Shown here: positions 27,512 to 35,579 of the stretch, piece after piece | How positions within the stretch are numbered: position 1 is the stretch's first letter | Layout: every line of letters starts with the position of its first letter | NCBI GenBank assembly: GCA_050291245.1 | Contig: JBNKJP010000012.1 | Location: 1 to 64,000, forward strand | Direction: 5' to 3' | Length of the DNA: 64,000 bases | Origin: Thiodiazotropha sp050291245 | GTDB taxonomy: Bacteria; Pseudomonadota; Gammaproteobacteria; Chromatiales; Chromatiaceae | Notes under the pieces: generated by a model | Told to the model about the DNA's origin: nothing | The model's input: only the letters and a program-made list of their open reading frames with translations | Database searches by the model: none | Position numbers and translations under genes: made by a program

Positions 27512-27590
27512 AACGCTAAGTTAGAAGACCAAAAGGCGTGTGATGACACGTCACCTCGTCCCATAAACCCCAACAAATATCAATAACCAC
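27508..27590 (-). other. attI-like site
   Basis: The GTTATGC core at 27514-27508 (minus strand) matches the attC core exactly, and TCTAACTTAGC lies just upstream as a possible second core. Its position between the integrase gene and the first cassette is where attI belongs. Boundaries away from the core are uncertain. Confidence 0.55.
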
Positions 27591-27664
27591 ATGATTAATA
27601 GTTCTCATAATGTATCATTAAAATATTAGTAGACCTAACATTAGCACAAAAAAGGACTTTCACA

Positions 27665-28199
27665 ATGGGCAAGGAGCCACGTCTGCTCGATCGTGTCCGG
27701 GCTGCCATTAGGACCCGTGGTTACAGTATCCGAACCGAACAAGCATACGTCGATTGGATACGAAGATATATCCTCTATTCATGGCAAGCACCATCCTGAA
27801 GAGATAGAAAAAACCGAAGTCGAGGCTTTCCTCACCCATCTCGCGGTTACAAGGAATGCGGCGCCTTCTACACAAATTCAAGCACTTAGTGCCGTGCTTT
27901 TCCTTTGCCGGTCTGTTCTCGAGCGGGAATCGCCTTGGCTTGACAGTGTAACCAGGGCGAAAATAACCAGTCGGTTGCCTGTGGTGCTCACCTTCGTTGA
28001 GGTCAGCCGTCTGCTCGGCAAGCTCTCCGATGAAAAATGGTTGATGGCCAGCCTGCTCTACGGCGCGGGTTTGAGGTTGTTGGAATGTCTTCGCCTGCGG
28101 GGGAAGTCTACCTCCCTTTTACACTGGACAGAAAGTACCCAAACCGGTCTTTTCCCGGATAGCTTTAACTTCCGGTTCGGGGAACTCGAAGCGCTGTGA
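27665..28199 (+). pseudogene. intI: Integron integrase, frameshifted and truncated
   Basis: From the ATG at 27665 (AAGGAC ribosome-binding site upstream) the N-terminal SAM-like domain reads TRGYSIRTEQAYVDWIRRYIL. Near 27775 one extra base shifts the frame, and the match continues in the next frame with HGKHHPEEIEKTEVEAFLTHLAV, SRLPVVLT and LLYGAGLRLLECLRLR. These are hallmarks of integron integrases, including the first catalytic arginine. The match stops abruptly near 28105. The HxxR and Tyr catalytic parts and the integron-specific insert are gone, replaced by a fragment of another gene in reverse. It is inactive. Confidence 0.88.
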
Positions 28200-28277
28200 T
28201 GGCGCTTGTTTGCCCTTGGCGATCTCATCCATCTCTTTGGCGCTTTTTAGCAGCTCATTGAACATTTCGATATCCAC
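28119..28277 (-). pseudogene. Truncated HigA/NadS-type antitoxin gene
   Basis: On the minus strand a GTG at 28277 with an AGAGGTGG site upstream opens 52 codons. The product starts MDIEMFNELLKSAKEMDEIA, goes through FPEPEVKAIREKTGL and ends after a few unrelated residues. This matches the N-terminal part of NadS/HigA antitoxins, whose helix-turn-helix should follow at REKTGLSQxEFA. The rest is missing and the break coincides with the end of the integrase remnant. No toxin gene is seen. Confidence 0.7.
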
Positions 28278-28318
28278 CTGACCACCTCTCAACGATCCTT
28301 ATCAAGACGCTGAACTCC

Positions 28319-28345
28319 CTGGATCCCGGCATTCGCCAGGATGAC
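28319..28345. repeat. GGATCCCGGC/GCCAGGATGAC hairpin
   Basis: Diverged copy of the CCCGGC-n-GCCGGGATGAC family, lying between the antitoxin remnant and dsbB. Confidence 0.65.
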
Positions 28346-28416
28346 GCGGCTATTTGAAAACAGGTGTTTCCGGACGGGAATGAAATGACTTATCCCCTAC
28401 AACGTCACCGGCATCA

Positions 28417-28944
28417 CTACTGTCTGGACCACCAGGCACGAAGATCGCCTATGATCATCGCCAGCAGAACCAACAGCAACAACACCATTCCGATCGCCGA
28501 CCATTGGGGAATACTCAGACTCATAAAGGACCATTGCACATCGCCGCAGAATCCGGTCGGCTGGAACAGCGCCGGCGCCCATTGATCGAGCTTCAGCCAG
28601 GATGGAAAGTGTGCATTCACGTCACAGCTGAGTGACGGTTCGATCAAACCAGTCTGGATGCCCGAAAGCTCCAGGGCATACATCAGGCACCCGCCAGCGG
28701 CCGCTCCCCCGCCCAAGTACCCGATCCAGCGGATTACGGCTATCCGTGGGGCGCTCATACCGATCAGCGCCGCCAGCAGCAAACCCAGGACCGTCGCCCG
28801 TTGATAGATACAGAGCTCGCAGGGATCAAGGTCCAGAACGTATTGAAAAAAAAGTGCGGTCAGCTCCATTGCCAGGGCCGCCAGGGCCAGGCCGAGCCAG
28901 GTGAGACGATAGTGGGCAAGTGGCATGCTATCCAATCCTTTCAT
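28417..28944 (-). CDS. dsbB: Disulfide bond formation protein DsbB
   Basis: A 175-residue inner-membrane protein that reoxidises DsbA and passes electrons to quinone. Four membrane helices are visible. The first periplasmic loop has the redox pair Cys42-Glu-Leu-Cys45, the second has Cys107 and Cys133. The ubiquinone-side arginine follows in CIYQRAT (Arg49). All catalytic residues are present. dsbA is not in the window. It would support folding of Cys-containing exported proteins, several of which are encoded nearby. Confidence 0.96.
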   Translation of the reverse strand: MKGLDSMPLAHYRLTWLGLALAALAMELTALFFQYVLDLDPCELCIYQRATVLGLLLAALIGMSAPRIAVIRWIGYLGGGAAAGGCLMYALELSGIQTGLIEPSLSCDVNAHFPSWLKLDQWAPALFQPTGFCGDVQWSFMSLSIPQWSAIGMVLLLLVLLAMIIGDLRAWWSRQ

Positions 28945-28967
28945 TCAATCGGGTGTTTGTTGTAAAG

Positions 28968-29003
28968 GGTAGTAACCCACCCTACCCATAGGTAGTAATA
29001 CTA
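28968..29003. promoter_or_regulatory. Repeated GGTAGTAA/CTACCC motifs upstream of dsbB
   Basis: Two copies of GGTAGTAA flank CCACCCTACCCATAGG, giving overlapping inverted repeats GGGTAG/CTACCC and CTACC-CATA-GGTAG. They sit 24-59 bases upstream of the dsbB start. TACCCAT resembles the NarL heptamer, and related motifs occur upstream of gspD and the 19-kb operon. Confidence 0.4.
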
Positions 29004-29032
29004 CGCCTGTCGTGGTGAATGTTCTGTGCTTA

Positions 29033-29316
29033 TACTAATCAGGCGATCAGTATTTATACACTCAGTCGACGTGTGTTTGCTCACGGCAAGGCATCAAAGC
29101 GCTGCTATTGCACACCTACAGCAAGTTTTGATAACGCAGATCGCGAGCAAACACACGATGGCCTGTCATTAGGATAGCAAAAGGTTAGGGGCTACAAGCG
29201 TGACTCAGCTCGGTGTTGCGCCTTTTGACAAGGGATCACCATTGCCTGCAAGGCGCGCCTTGATCTGAGCCACGCTTGTAGCCCTGAGTGTATAAATACT
29301 GATAGCTTGATTAGTA
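29033..29316. repeat. 284-bp MITE-like element
   Basis: Terminal inverted repeats of 33 bases (29033-29065 and 29284-29316) match at 31 positions, starting TACTAATCA. Inside are two more inverted pairs: GTGTGTTTGCTC/GAGCAAACACAC (29071-29082, 29145-29156) and GGCTACAAGCGTG/CACGCTTGTAGCC (about 29190-29202, 29271-29283). No ORF is present. It fills most of the 28945-29385 gap between dsbB and the protease. Target-site duplication is unclear. Confidence 0.8.
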
Positions 29317-29385
29317 ATAGTTAAAGATCCCAAATAGTTCCCGAAGTCCCGCCCAATATAGCGAGACAGTACCCACTTCATCCCA

Positions 29386-32268
29386 ATGCCCATGCTGAAC
29401 CGTCTTCAACTCATTCTGCTGTTGGTTTTGATTATGGGGGGAGCTGTAGCCGTGTCGGCCGCCAGCCTGACGGCGGAAGTGAACAGTCTGCGCGCTCAGA
29501 CCCAGGATCTGCAACGAATCCCCGTCATCGTCCGGTTCGAAAACAGCCACCCGATCAGCGATCTGAGATCCCTGGTGGACGGTACCGAGACCTACCGAAA
29601 CGAGCCGCTTTCATCCGGCATTCGCAAAAAGCAGTTCCGACGGGAGGTCTTCCGCGCGCTCAAGGAGCAGGCCCGGACGTCCACGGGGCGGATTTCCGGG
29701 TTACTGCGGCAAAACGGCGTGAAGACGCCGCTCCAGACCTTCTGGACCATCAATGCGGTCGCCTTTGACGCCCCGGCGGAGCTGATCGAGGAGATCGCCC
29801 GGCTGCCCGGGGTCAGGCGCATCAGCGCGGACATGCGCCTGACCATGAGCGCGCCCCAGGCGGACGAGATCAATCCGCTGCCGTTGTGGAATCTGGAACG
29901 GCTCAATCTCACCTCTCTGTGGGAGCAGGGTATCGATGGCGCGGGGGTGGTGGTCGCGATCATGGATTCCGGTGTCGATGGCAACCACCCGGACCTGGCC
30001 GAGCAGTGGCGCGGCGGTGACAACAGCTGGTTCGATCCCTACCGGGAACACGAGTTTCCCACCGACCTGGCGGGTCACGGCACCCAGGCCCTGGGGTTGA
30101 TCCTGGGCGGTGACCATAGCGGCTATGCGATCGGCGCGGCACCCGGTGCCCAGTGGATCGCGGCCAAGATCTTCGATGATGCGAACCAGAGCAGCCTCAG
30201 CGCCATCCATGCCGCCTTTCAGTGGCTGCTCGATCCGGACGGCGACCCGCTGACCGATGATGCGCCTGCCCTGGTGAACAACTCCTGGGGGTTTGCCAGC
30301 ACCATCGACCAGTGCTACCAGGAGTTCGAGGAGGATATCCGGTTGTTGCGGGAGGCTGATATCGGGGTGGTCTTCTCCGCGGGGAACTACGGCCCCTACG
30401 CCGGTACCAGCATCAGCCCGGCCAACAATGCCGGTGCGGTGTCGGTGGGTTCCATCGACCTGCGCGATGAGATCGAACTGCTCAGCAGCCGGGGACCCGG
30501 CGCCTGTGACGGTGGGGTGTTCCCCAAACTGGTGGCTCCGGGCGCTCAGGTCTACACCACCGATCGCCTGCCGATTGCCTATAACGTGGTGTCCGGCACC
30601 TCGTTTTCCGCGCCTCATGTCACCGGCGCCATGACGCTTCTGAAGAGCGCCTTTCCGGAAGTACCCTTTTCCCAGATCGAAACCGCGTTGTACGACTCCG
30701 CCGATGATCTGGGGGACCCGGGGACCGATGACCTGTTCGGCTACGGGGTGGTGAATGTGGCCGCCGCCTACGATCTGCTCCTGAGCCGCCTTGGGGGTAA
30801 CGACGACGGGGACTCCGCCGCTGCTCAGTTAGGCTTCAGTGAAGCGCGCTATTCGGTGGATGAGGATACGGAACGCCTGATCGTAAGCGTAAGACGACAG
30901 GGCAACAGCACCGGCGAGGTCTCCGTTGTCTACCGGAGTGACGATGGAGATGCCCGTGCCAGCCGGGATTACGCGCCGGTCTCCGGACGACTGCACTTCG
31001 CCGACGGTGAAACCCTGCGCAGTTTCGAAATCCCCATCCTGAACGATAACCTGGATGAACCCAACGAGACCTTTTACCTCAGTCTGGAAGAGATCGAGGG
31101 GACCGTTGTGCTCGGGGAAACCCATCAGGTGGCGGTGACGATACTGGACGACGATGGGGCCGGGAGCATTGCCTTCGACACCCTGTCCCAGGCGGTCAAC
31201 GAGTCCCGGGGGGAGGCTCTGCTCACCCTGATACGCTCCGGAGGTTCCCAAGGCCGTGTCAGTGTGGGGATCAATCTGGTGGGTGATACCGCTGAGGCGG
31301 GCGTGGATTTTCTGGCCCGATCGGATGAGATCACCTTTCTCGAGGGTGAAACCACGAAACAGGTCCCTATCACCCTGATCGATGACCGGATTTATGAAGG
31401 GAACGAGCGGTTTCAAGTCATCCTCGGTAACCCCACCGGGGGGGCGGTGATCGGCGATCCCGCCTCGACCAGTCTGACCATTCTTGATGATGACCCGGAC
31501 GGCCTCTCTGCGGCATTTTATCTGGAAGCGGCGCAATACGAGATCAATGAGAACGGCCTGCAGCTCGTTGTGGAGGTTCTGAGAACCGGACAGACCGATA
31601 ATCCGGTCAGCGTTGACTTCGCCACACAGGATGGCAGCGCAAAGCAGGACAGCGACTATCGCCAGAGTTCCGGAACACTGAGTTTTCCGGCCGGGGTCAC
31701 CCGCGAGCGTATTGTTCTGGAGATCCTCAACGATACCCGTTACGAACAGGAAAGCAGCTTCTCAATTATTCTCTCTAATCCCAGTCCGGGGGCGCGGATC
31801 TACGCGCCTTCCGCGGCGATCATACGCATTGTGGATGATGATGCCCTGCCCTTTGTCTCTCTGCATTCGGCGGTTTCCGGGGCCCCGTCCAATCCGGGAG
31901 GCGCCGTGGCGCAACCCCCACGACGGGGTTCTGGGGGCATCGGGGGGTCCGGTAACCGGGCATCGTCAACCACACCCGGGATACAACGATTCGATGTGAA
32001 TCTGGACCGCTATTCTCCCCTCGCCACATCGGTGAACGATGCCGCGCAGCCTGGTACGAACACCGGTCCCGGCGAAATTCAAAAGGACGAATCCCCTGAA
32101 TCGAACGGTGCAGGTTCCGGGTGCGGAGCGTCCGGATCGACCACCGGTACGGAATCCGAACAGACCTGTGTCGCCGAGTCCACGGATGTCGCACCGGTGG
32201 CTGAAATGTCCGTGAAGGATGATTCTCTTCCGAGTGAAAGCGCGGAACCGTTTTCGGATTCCTATTAG
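29386..32268 (+). CDS. Secreted subtilisin-like serine protease with Calx-beta domains
   Basis: A 960-residue exported protease. The signal peptide is about residues 1-25 and an inhibitor-like propeptide is about 45-155. The S8 catalytic domain has Asp194 (AIMDSGVDG), His231 (DLAGHGTQ), the oxyanion Asn in VNNSWG (about 299) and Ser406 (SGTSFSAPH). Three Calx-beta repeats follow (about 484-590, 593-700, 703-815), each ending in a DDD calcium-type motif. The C-terminus is a low-complexity Gly/Ser/Pro/Glu tail without a membrane helix. Calx-beta domains link it in style to the 1068-residue protein at 36376. Export through the local type II system is plausible. Confidence 0.95.
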   Translation: MPMLNRLQLILLLVLIMGGAVAVSAASLTAEVNSLRAQTQDLQRIPVIVRFENSHPISDLRSLVDGTETYRNEPLSSGIRKKQFRREVFRALKEQARTSTGRISGLLRQNGVKTPLQTFWTINAVAFDAPAELIEEIARLPGVRRISADMRLTMSAPQADEINPLPLWNLERLNLTSLWEQGIDGAGVVVAIMDSGVDGNHPDLAEQWRGGDNSWFDPYREHEFPTDLAGHGTQALGLILGGDHSGYAIGAAPGAQWIAAKIFDDANQSSLSAIHAAFQWLLDPDGDPLTDDAPALVNNSWGFASTIDQCYQEFEEDIRLLREADIGVVFSAGNYGPYAGTSISPANNAGAVSVGSIDLRDEIELLSSRGPGACDGGVFPKLVAPGAQVYTTDRLPIAYNVVSGTSFSAPHVTGAMTLLKSAFPEVPFSQIETALYDSADDLGDPGTDDLFGYGVVNVAAAYDLLLSRLGGNDDGDSAAAQLGFSEARYSVDEDTERLIVSVRRQGNSTGEVSVVYRSDDGDARASRDYAPVSGRLHFADGETLRSFEIPILNDNLDEPNETFYLSLEEIEGTVVLGETHQVAVTILDDDGAGSIAFDTLSQAVNESRGEALLTLIRSGGSQGRVSVGINLVGDTAEAGVDFLARSDEITFLEGETTKQVPITLIDDRIYEGNERFQVILGNPTGGAVIGDPASTSLTILDDDPDGLSAAFYLEAAQYEINENGLQLVVEVLRTGQTDNPVSVDFATQDGSAKQDSDYRQSSGTLSFPAGVTRERIVLEILNDTRYEQESSFSIILSNPSPGARIYAPSAAIIRIVDDDALPFVSLHSAVSGAPSNPGGAVAQPPRRGSGGIGGSGNRASSTTPGIQRFDVNLDRYSPLATSVNDAAQPGTNTGPGEIQKDESPESNGAGSGCGASGSTTGTESEQTCVAESTDVAPVAEMSVKDDSLPSESAEPFSDSY

Positions 32269-32331
32269 TACTCTTTCACCACGAAGGATCATTGTACGAA
32301 TTGCTTAATCCTATCCCATAGCTTTTTCACT

Positions 32332-32356
32332 CGTTCCCGCGCTCCGCGTGGGAATG
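32332..32356. repeat. GTTCCCGCGC-type palindrome
   Basis: Imperfect hairpin CGTTCCCGCGC...GCGTGGGAATG between the convergent protease and kinase genes. Confidence 0.75.
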
Positions 32357-32414
32357 CAGACCTTGGGTACGTCAGTCACCTCAAACCAGGGCAATATCAC
32401 GAAACATCGATATA

Positions 32415-32439
32415 CGTTCCCACGCAGAGCGTGGGAACG
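32415..32439. repeat. GTTCCCACGC-type palindrome
   Basis: Perfect 11-base arms CGTTCCCACGC around AGA, the mirror of the copy at 2614-2638. Together with 32332-32356 it may stop transcription from both sides of this convergent gap. Confidence 0.8.
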
Positions 32440-32500
32440 AGATAACAACATACTCACTCCGGCTTGACACAGTATGTTCTCACGGCAAGCCTTTCGATTC

Positions 32501-33895
32501 TCAGGAATACCAGATGGATTCCACCTGCATCCGGTCCGTGTTCTGATGTTTGACGTTGAAATCCCCCCCGGAGAGTATCGTTCTTTCCTGCATCGAGACC
32601 AGAAAGGGGGGCAGCGTGTGCAGGTATTTTTCGCGCATCATATCGCTGATGATCTGTACCTGCAGAATCAACTGATTGTCCAGCTGGTTCAATGAGATGT
32701 TGGCCGTGCCCTCCATCATCTCATTGAAACAGATCCCCTTCAGGGTATCCTTCAGAATGCGGTACAGAATCGACTTTTGATCCTGGGAGATGCGCTCTTC
32801 ATCGATGCCCAGCTTGGCCGTTATCTCCAGGCCCTGAGTGATCGTGTGGCATTCCGAGATCAGGGAGTTGAGGGCGGCCTTGAGTCCAAAATCATCCAGG
32901 CTCGGGGGCCTCAGATCGATGGCCACGGCGCGGATCTTATGCGCCGCATCCTGAAGGACCGGGACGATATTCTTCGAAAGCTGCGCCACCTCATCGTCCA
33001 CGGCAACCTTTTCCAAGTCGATGAGGTAGCGTTCGAGCTGCATCTTGGCACCGGACAAGGTCTGAACCACGTCCTCGTGCAATTCAAAGGCGATGCGCTT
33101 CTTCTCATCCTCCTGGGCGGTGATCATCTTGGAGGTCAGATATTCCAGTAAACGCTTCTTCTCCTGAGTCTCCCGGTTCTGGGCTTCGATGATGCGTTCC
33201 GAACGCTTGATATGGATCAACAGGAAGAAATACAGGAAGGTCATCAAGATCAGGGTGATCACCAGCAGGATCAAAATGGTACGGTTCGCCTCGAGGGTGT
33301 AGTAGCCGATGTCCGAATAGATCTCCATCACCCCGATCACCGGTGCGTCGCCGGAGGCGCGAATCGGTACATAGGTCTGTACCAGATTCGTTTTTCCCGT
33401 CGAACTGAACAGGCTGAAGCCGTCATCATAGACCAGGCTGGAGGCCGGATTCCCATGCACCGCGGATTCAAAAGCTTCGTTGTGATCCTCATTATCCTCG
33501 GTGGTGTCGGGATCCGTTGAATAGACCACACGCCCATCGAGATCATAGAGCTTGATGCGCATCACATCGGTGTCACGCAACATCCGTTCGATGACCCGGT
33601 GCAATACCGGTTCAAAGGGTAGATTCGAGATATTGCGATCCTGGTTCTGCTTGATCACGTTGAGGAACATCACGAAGTGATCGTTGAGCGCGTATTCCGT
33701 GGCGATAGTCAGTGTTTCATTACTGCGAATGCTCGCCGCATCCACGATATTGGTGGTTTCGTAACGGAAAAAGAAAAAGATCATCAGCGCGGTGATGGCC
33801 ACCGCAATCAGGCTCGTTATGGCGTATCGCCGGGCCAGATGGTAGTGCTGGACAGGGGGGGTGGCATCAGCCGGACGCGGAAGGGTATCAAGCAT
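32501..33895 (-). CDS. Membrane sensor histidine kinase (HisKA_3 type) with eroded ATPase domain
   Basis: A 464-residue kinase from the ATG at 33895; an upstream start would overlap the preceding gene. Two membrane helices (about residues 24-44 and 206-229) enclose a periplasmic sensor of the double-Cache-like type. A coiled coil and HisKA_3 dimerisation domain follow, with the phospho-acceptor His273 in FELHEDVVQTLSGAK. The C-terminal region has the spacing of a HATPase domain, but the usual N-box and DxGxG loop are replaced (LKDTLKGICFNEM; IISDMMREKY). It may bind ATP poorly and act as a sensor or phosphatase partner. It is the last gene of the 19-kb operon. Confidence 0.87.
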   Translation of the reverse strand: MLDTLPRPADATPPVQHYHLARRYAITSLIAVAITALMIFFFFRYETTNIVDAASIRSNETLTIATEYALNDHFVMFLNVIKQNQDRNISNLPFEPVLHRVIERMLRDTDVMRIKLYDLDGRVVYSTDPDTTEDNEDHNEAFESAVHGNPASSLVYDDGFSLFSSTGKTNLVQTYVPIRASGDAPVIGVMEIYSDIGYYTLEANRTILILLVITLILMTFLYFFLLIHIKRSERIIEAQNRETQEKKRLLEYLTSKMITAQEDEKKRIAFELHEDVVQTLSGAKMQLERYLIDLEKVAVDDEVAQLSKNIVPVLQDAAHKIRAVAIDLRPPSLDDFGLKAALNSLISECHTITQGLEITAKLGIDEERISQDQKSILYRILKDTLKGICFNEMMEGTANISLNQLDNQLILQVQIISDMMREKYLHTLPPFLVSMQERTILSGGDFNVKHQNTDRMQVESIWYS

Positions 33896-33930
33896 GAGTT
33901 CACCGTGAACCGGTGGTCCCGGGTGACGCC

Positions 33931-35559
33931 TCAGGGAGCTTTCCACTCCGAAACGCGCACCAGATTACCACCCTTCCCGTCAACTCTAGCAATGTAATAA
34001 CCTCTCGAAGCGAACCGCTGGCCCGGGGCCATGCTCACCCGGGGATAGACCGAAGTATAAGGCAGATCATCGACCATATGCTCGATTTTTTCTATGAAGT
34101 AGTCGCGGTAGAAGTAACCACGGATCTGTTTCAGGGCATCGCCCGTGGCCTTGAGGGCGAAATAGGCATTGGCCTGGATCGCTTTGGCCTGGGGATTGTA
34201 GATCCGCTTTGATTTGAACCAGCCGGTGGAACGCAGCAGATGATGGCCCAGTTTGTCGGGCATTTCCTGGCAATGCACGAAGCGGATCCGTTCACGCCAT
34301 GCTTCCGGAATGGCATCGGTCTGTGTACCGTAGAAACGTGTGGAGAGGTAAACAATCGGTGCCTCCCCGGGTTTTCGGTCAAGTCTGTGCAACAGCCCCT
34401 GGACCCCCTCCCGGCCGGACCATACCACCAGGGTCCGCGCCAACTGTTGCGCCTCACTCAGGGTATCCGTATCACCCGGTTCATGCAGGGCGATGTCATG
34501 TACCTTACGCCCCGCTTTCGTCATCTGAGCCCGAAACCCTTCGGCGGCCTGCGTGCTGAGCGGATCAGCCGGATCATAAAACTGAGTCACCTCGGGGGTG
34601 CTGGCCAGATCGGCCGCCAGGGCCTCGGCGTCCTGGGCCACTCCCCGATCCAGATACAGGTTATAGAAACTCTGTTCCGAGAGTTCCGGTGTGTCGGTGG
34701 TGGGGAACAGACAGGGCAGCGCATTGTTTTCACAGAACTGGTGGACGCTGGGCCAGCCCACTGGAACAAGACCGTTGATCACGGCGAAAACCGGCTGATC
34801 CAACATGTAGGCCTGCAGCTGATCCTTCCAGGTCGATTCCGCTCCGCTGAGTCGCCAGGTGTGCAGACGCCATTTACGATAGGGTTTGAACATCCACTCC
34901 TTGTGCCAGGGTGCGTGCTCCGCCCGCTTGGACTCGTAGCGGGTTTCCACGTTCTTCTGTTCGACATACCGCTCCAGCACATCCAGCATCGCCTGGTTGT
35001 CCTCGGGTGTGTTCGAATCCAGAACGATGGTCGCGAAATGGATCTCCTTGTCCGTCACTCCTGGCGAGATAGATTGTGACAGGGTATCCAGATAGCGCAT
35101 CAATAGATCCAGGGTCGGTTCATCGATGGCGTATCGGGGCATGAACGGACTCATGGGTTCGCCATTGGCGTCGATGCCCTGGGTGACGGCCCGCAACAGG
35201 GTTTCCCGGTTATAGGCCGGGCGATAGATCGGCGGCGCGGGAGGTTTACTGGTGGGCAGCTGCAGGGGTTTGAACAGGATATGTCCCGCGATTGCCGGCA
35301 CCACCTCCTGACCCTCGGTCGAACCCATGCCGCTGCGACGATGGCAGGTCTCGCAGATCAACTGATCGCCCTGGACTGCGATATCACCCTGGACCACGGC
35401 CTTTACCTGTTGGCCATTGGGTAGAATGCCCTCGGAGTAGAGCTGCCTACCCAGGCGATACTGTTCGCTGTCGATTTCCGCGTTATACAGGTTCGATGAT
35501 AAAAACAGGAGGGCCGCGCTTAACAGCCCGGTCGAGGTAAGGTACAAAAGTCTGCGCAT
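33931..35559 (-). CDS. Cytochrome c domain fused to a periplasmic binding-protein fold
   Basis: A 542-residue exported protein. After a signal anchor (about residues 3-22) comes a cytochrome c domain with heme site Cys69-Glu-Thr-Cys-His73 and a possible distal Met in PMSPFMPRY (about residue 136-140). From about residue 165 the sequence follows the type I periplasmic binding fold of branched-chain amino-acid receptors (HFATIVLDSNTPEDNQAML, FAVINGLVPVGW). This combination suggests a redox or metal sensor rather than a transporter subunit, since no ABC genes are near. It lies 20 bases after the SCO gene and 35 bases before the kinase, its likely signalling partner. Confidence 0.85.
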   Translation of the reverse strand: MRRLLYLTSTGLLSAALLFLSSNLYNAEIDSEQYRLGRQLYSEGILPNGQQVKAVVQGDIAVQGDQLICETCHRRSGMGSTEGQEVVPAIAGHILFKPLQLPTSKPPAPPIYRPAYNRETLLRAVTQGIDANGEPMSPFMPRYAIDEPTLDLLMRYLDTLSQSISPGVTDKEIHFATIVLDSNTPEDNQAMLDVLERYVEQKNVETRYESKRAEHAPWHKEWMFKPYRKWRLHTWRLSGAESTWKDQLQAYMLDQPVFAVINGLVPVGWPSVHQFCENNALPCLFPTTDTPELSEQSFYNLYLDRGVAQDAEALAADLASTPEVTQFYDPADPLSTQAAEGFRAQMTKAGRKVHDIALHEPGDTDTLSEAQQLARTLVVWSGREGVQGLLHRLDRKPGEAPIVYLSTRFYGTQTDAIPEAWRERIRFVHCQEMPDKLGHHLLRSTGWFKSKRIYNPQAKAIQANAYFALKATGDALKQIRGYFYRDYFIEKIEHMVDDLPYTSVYPRVSMAPGQRFASRGYYIARVDGKGGNLVRVSEWKAP

Positions 35560-35579
35560 GACGGATGGATCGGCGGTTT

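Larger units (their letters stand above)
25281..28199. mobile_element. Degenerate chromosomal integron
   Basis: An integrase pseudogene on the plus strand is preceded by an attI-like site and a run of small minus-strand ORFs separated by attC-like sites: exactly the geometry of an integron. Core sites GTTATGC recur at the first cassette boundaries, and the stop codon of cassette 1 lies inside its attC. Base composition is AT-richer than the flanks. The platform is dead: the integrase has a frameshift and has lost its C-terminal half. Confidence 0.82.

Noticed and set aside
28111..28140. Insertion-sequence end
   Set aside because: CTTTCTGTCCAGTG looks like an IS terminus, but no matching inverted end or transposase is present, so it is reported only as a possible scar.
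29701..30618. 305-residue minus-strand frame opposite the protease
   Set aside because: Antisense of the S8 catalytic domain; no independent support.
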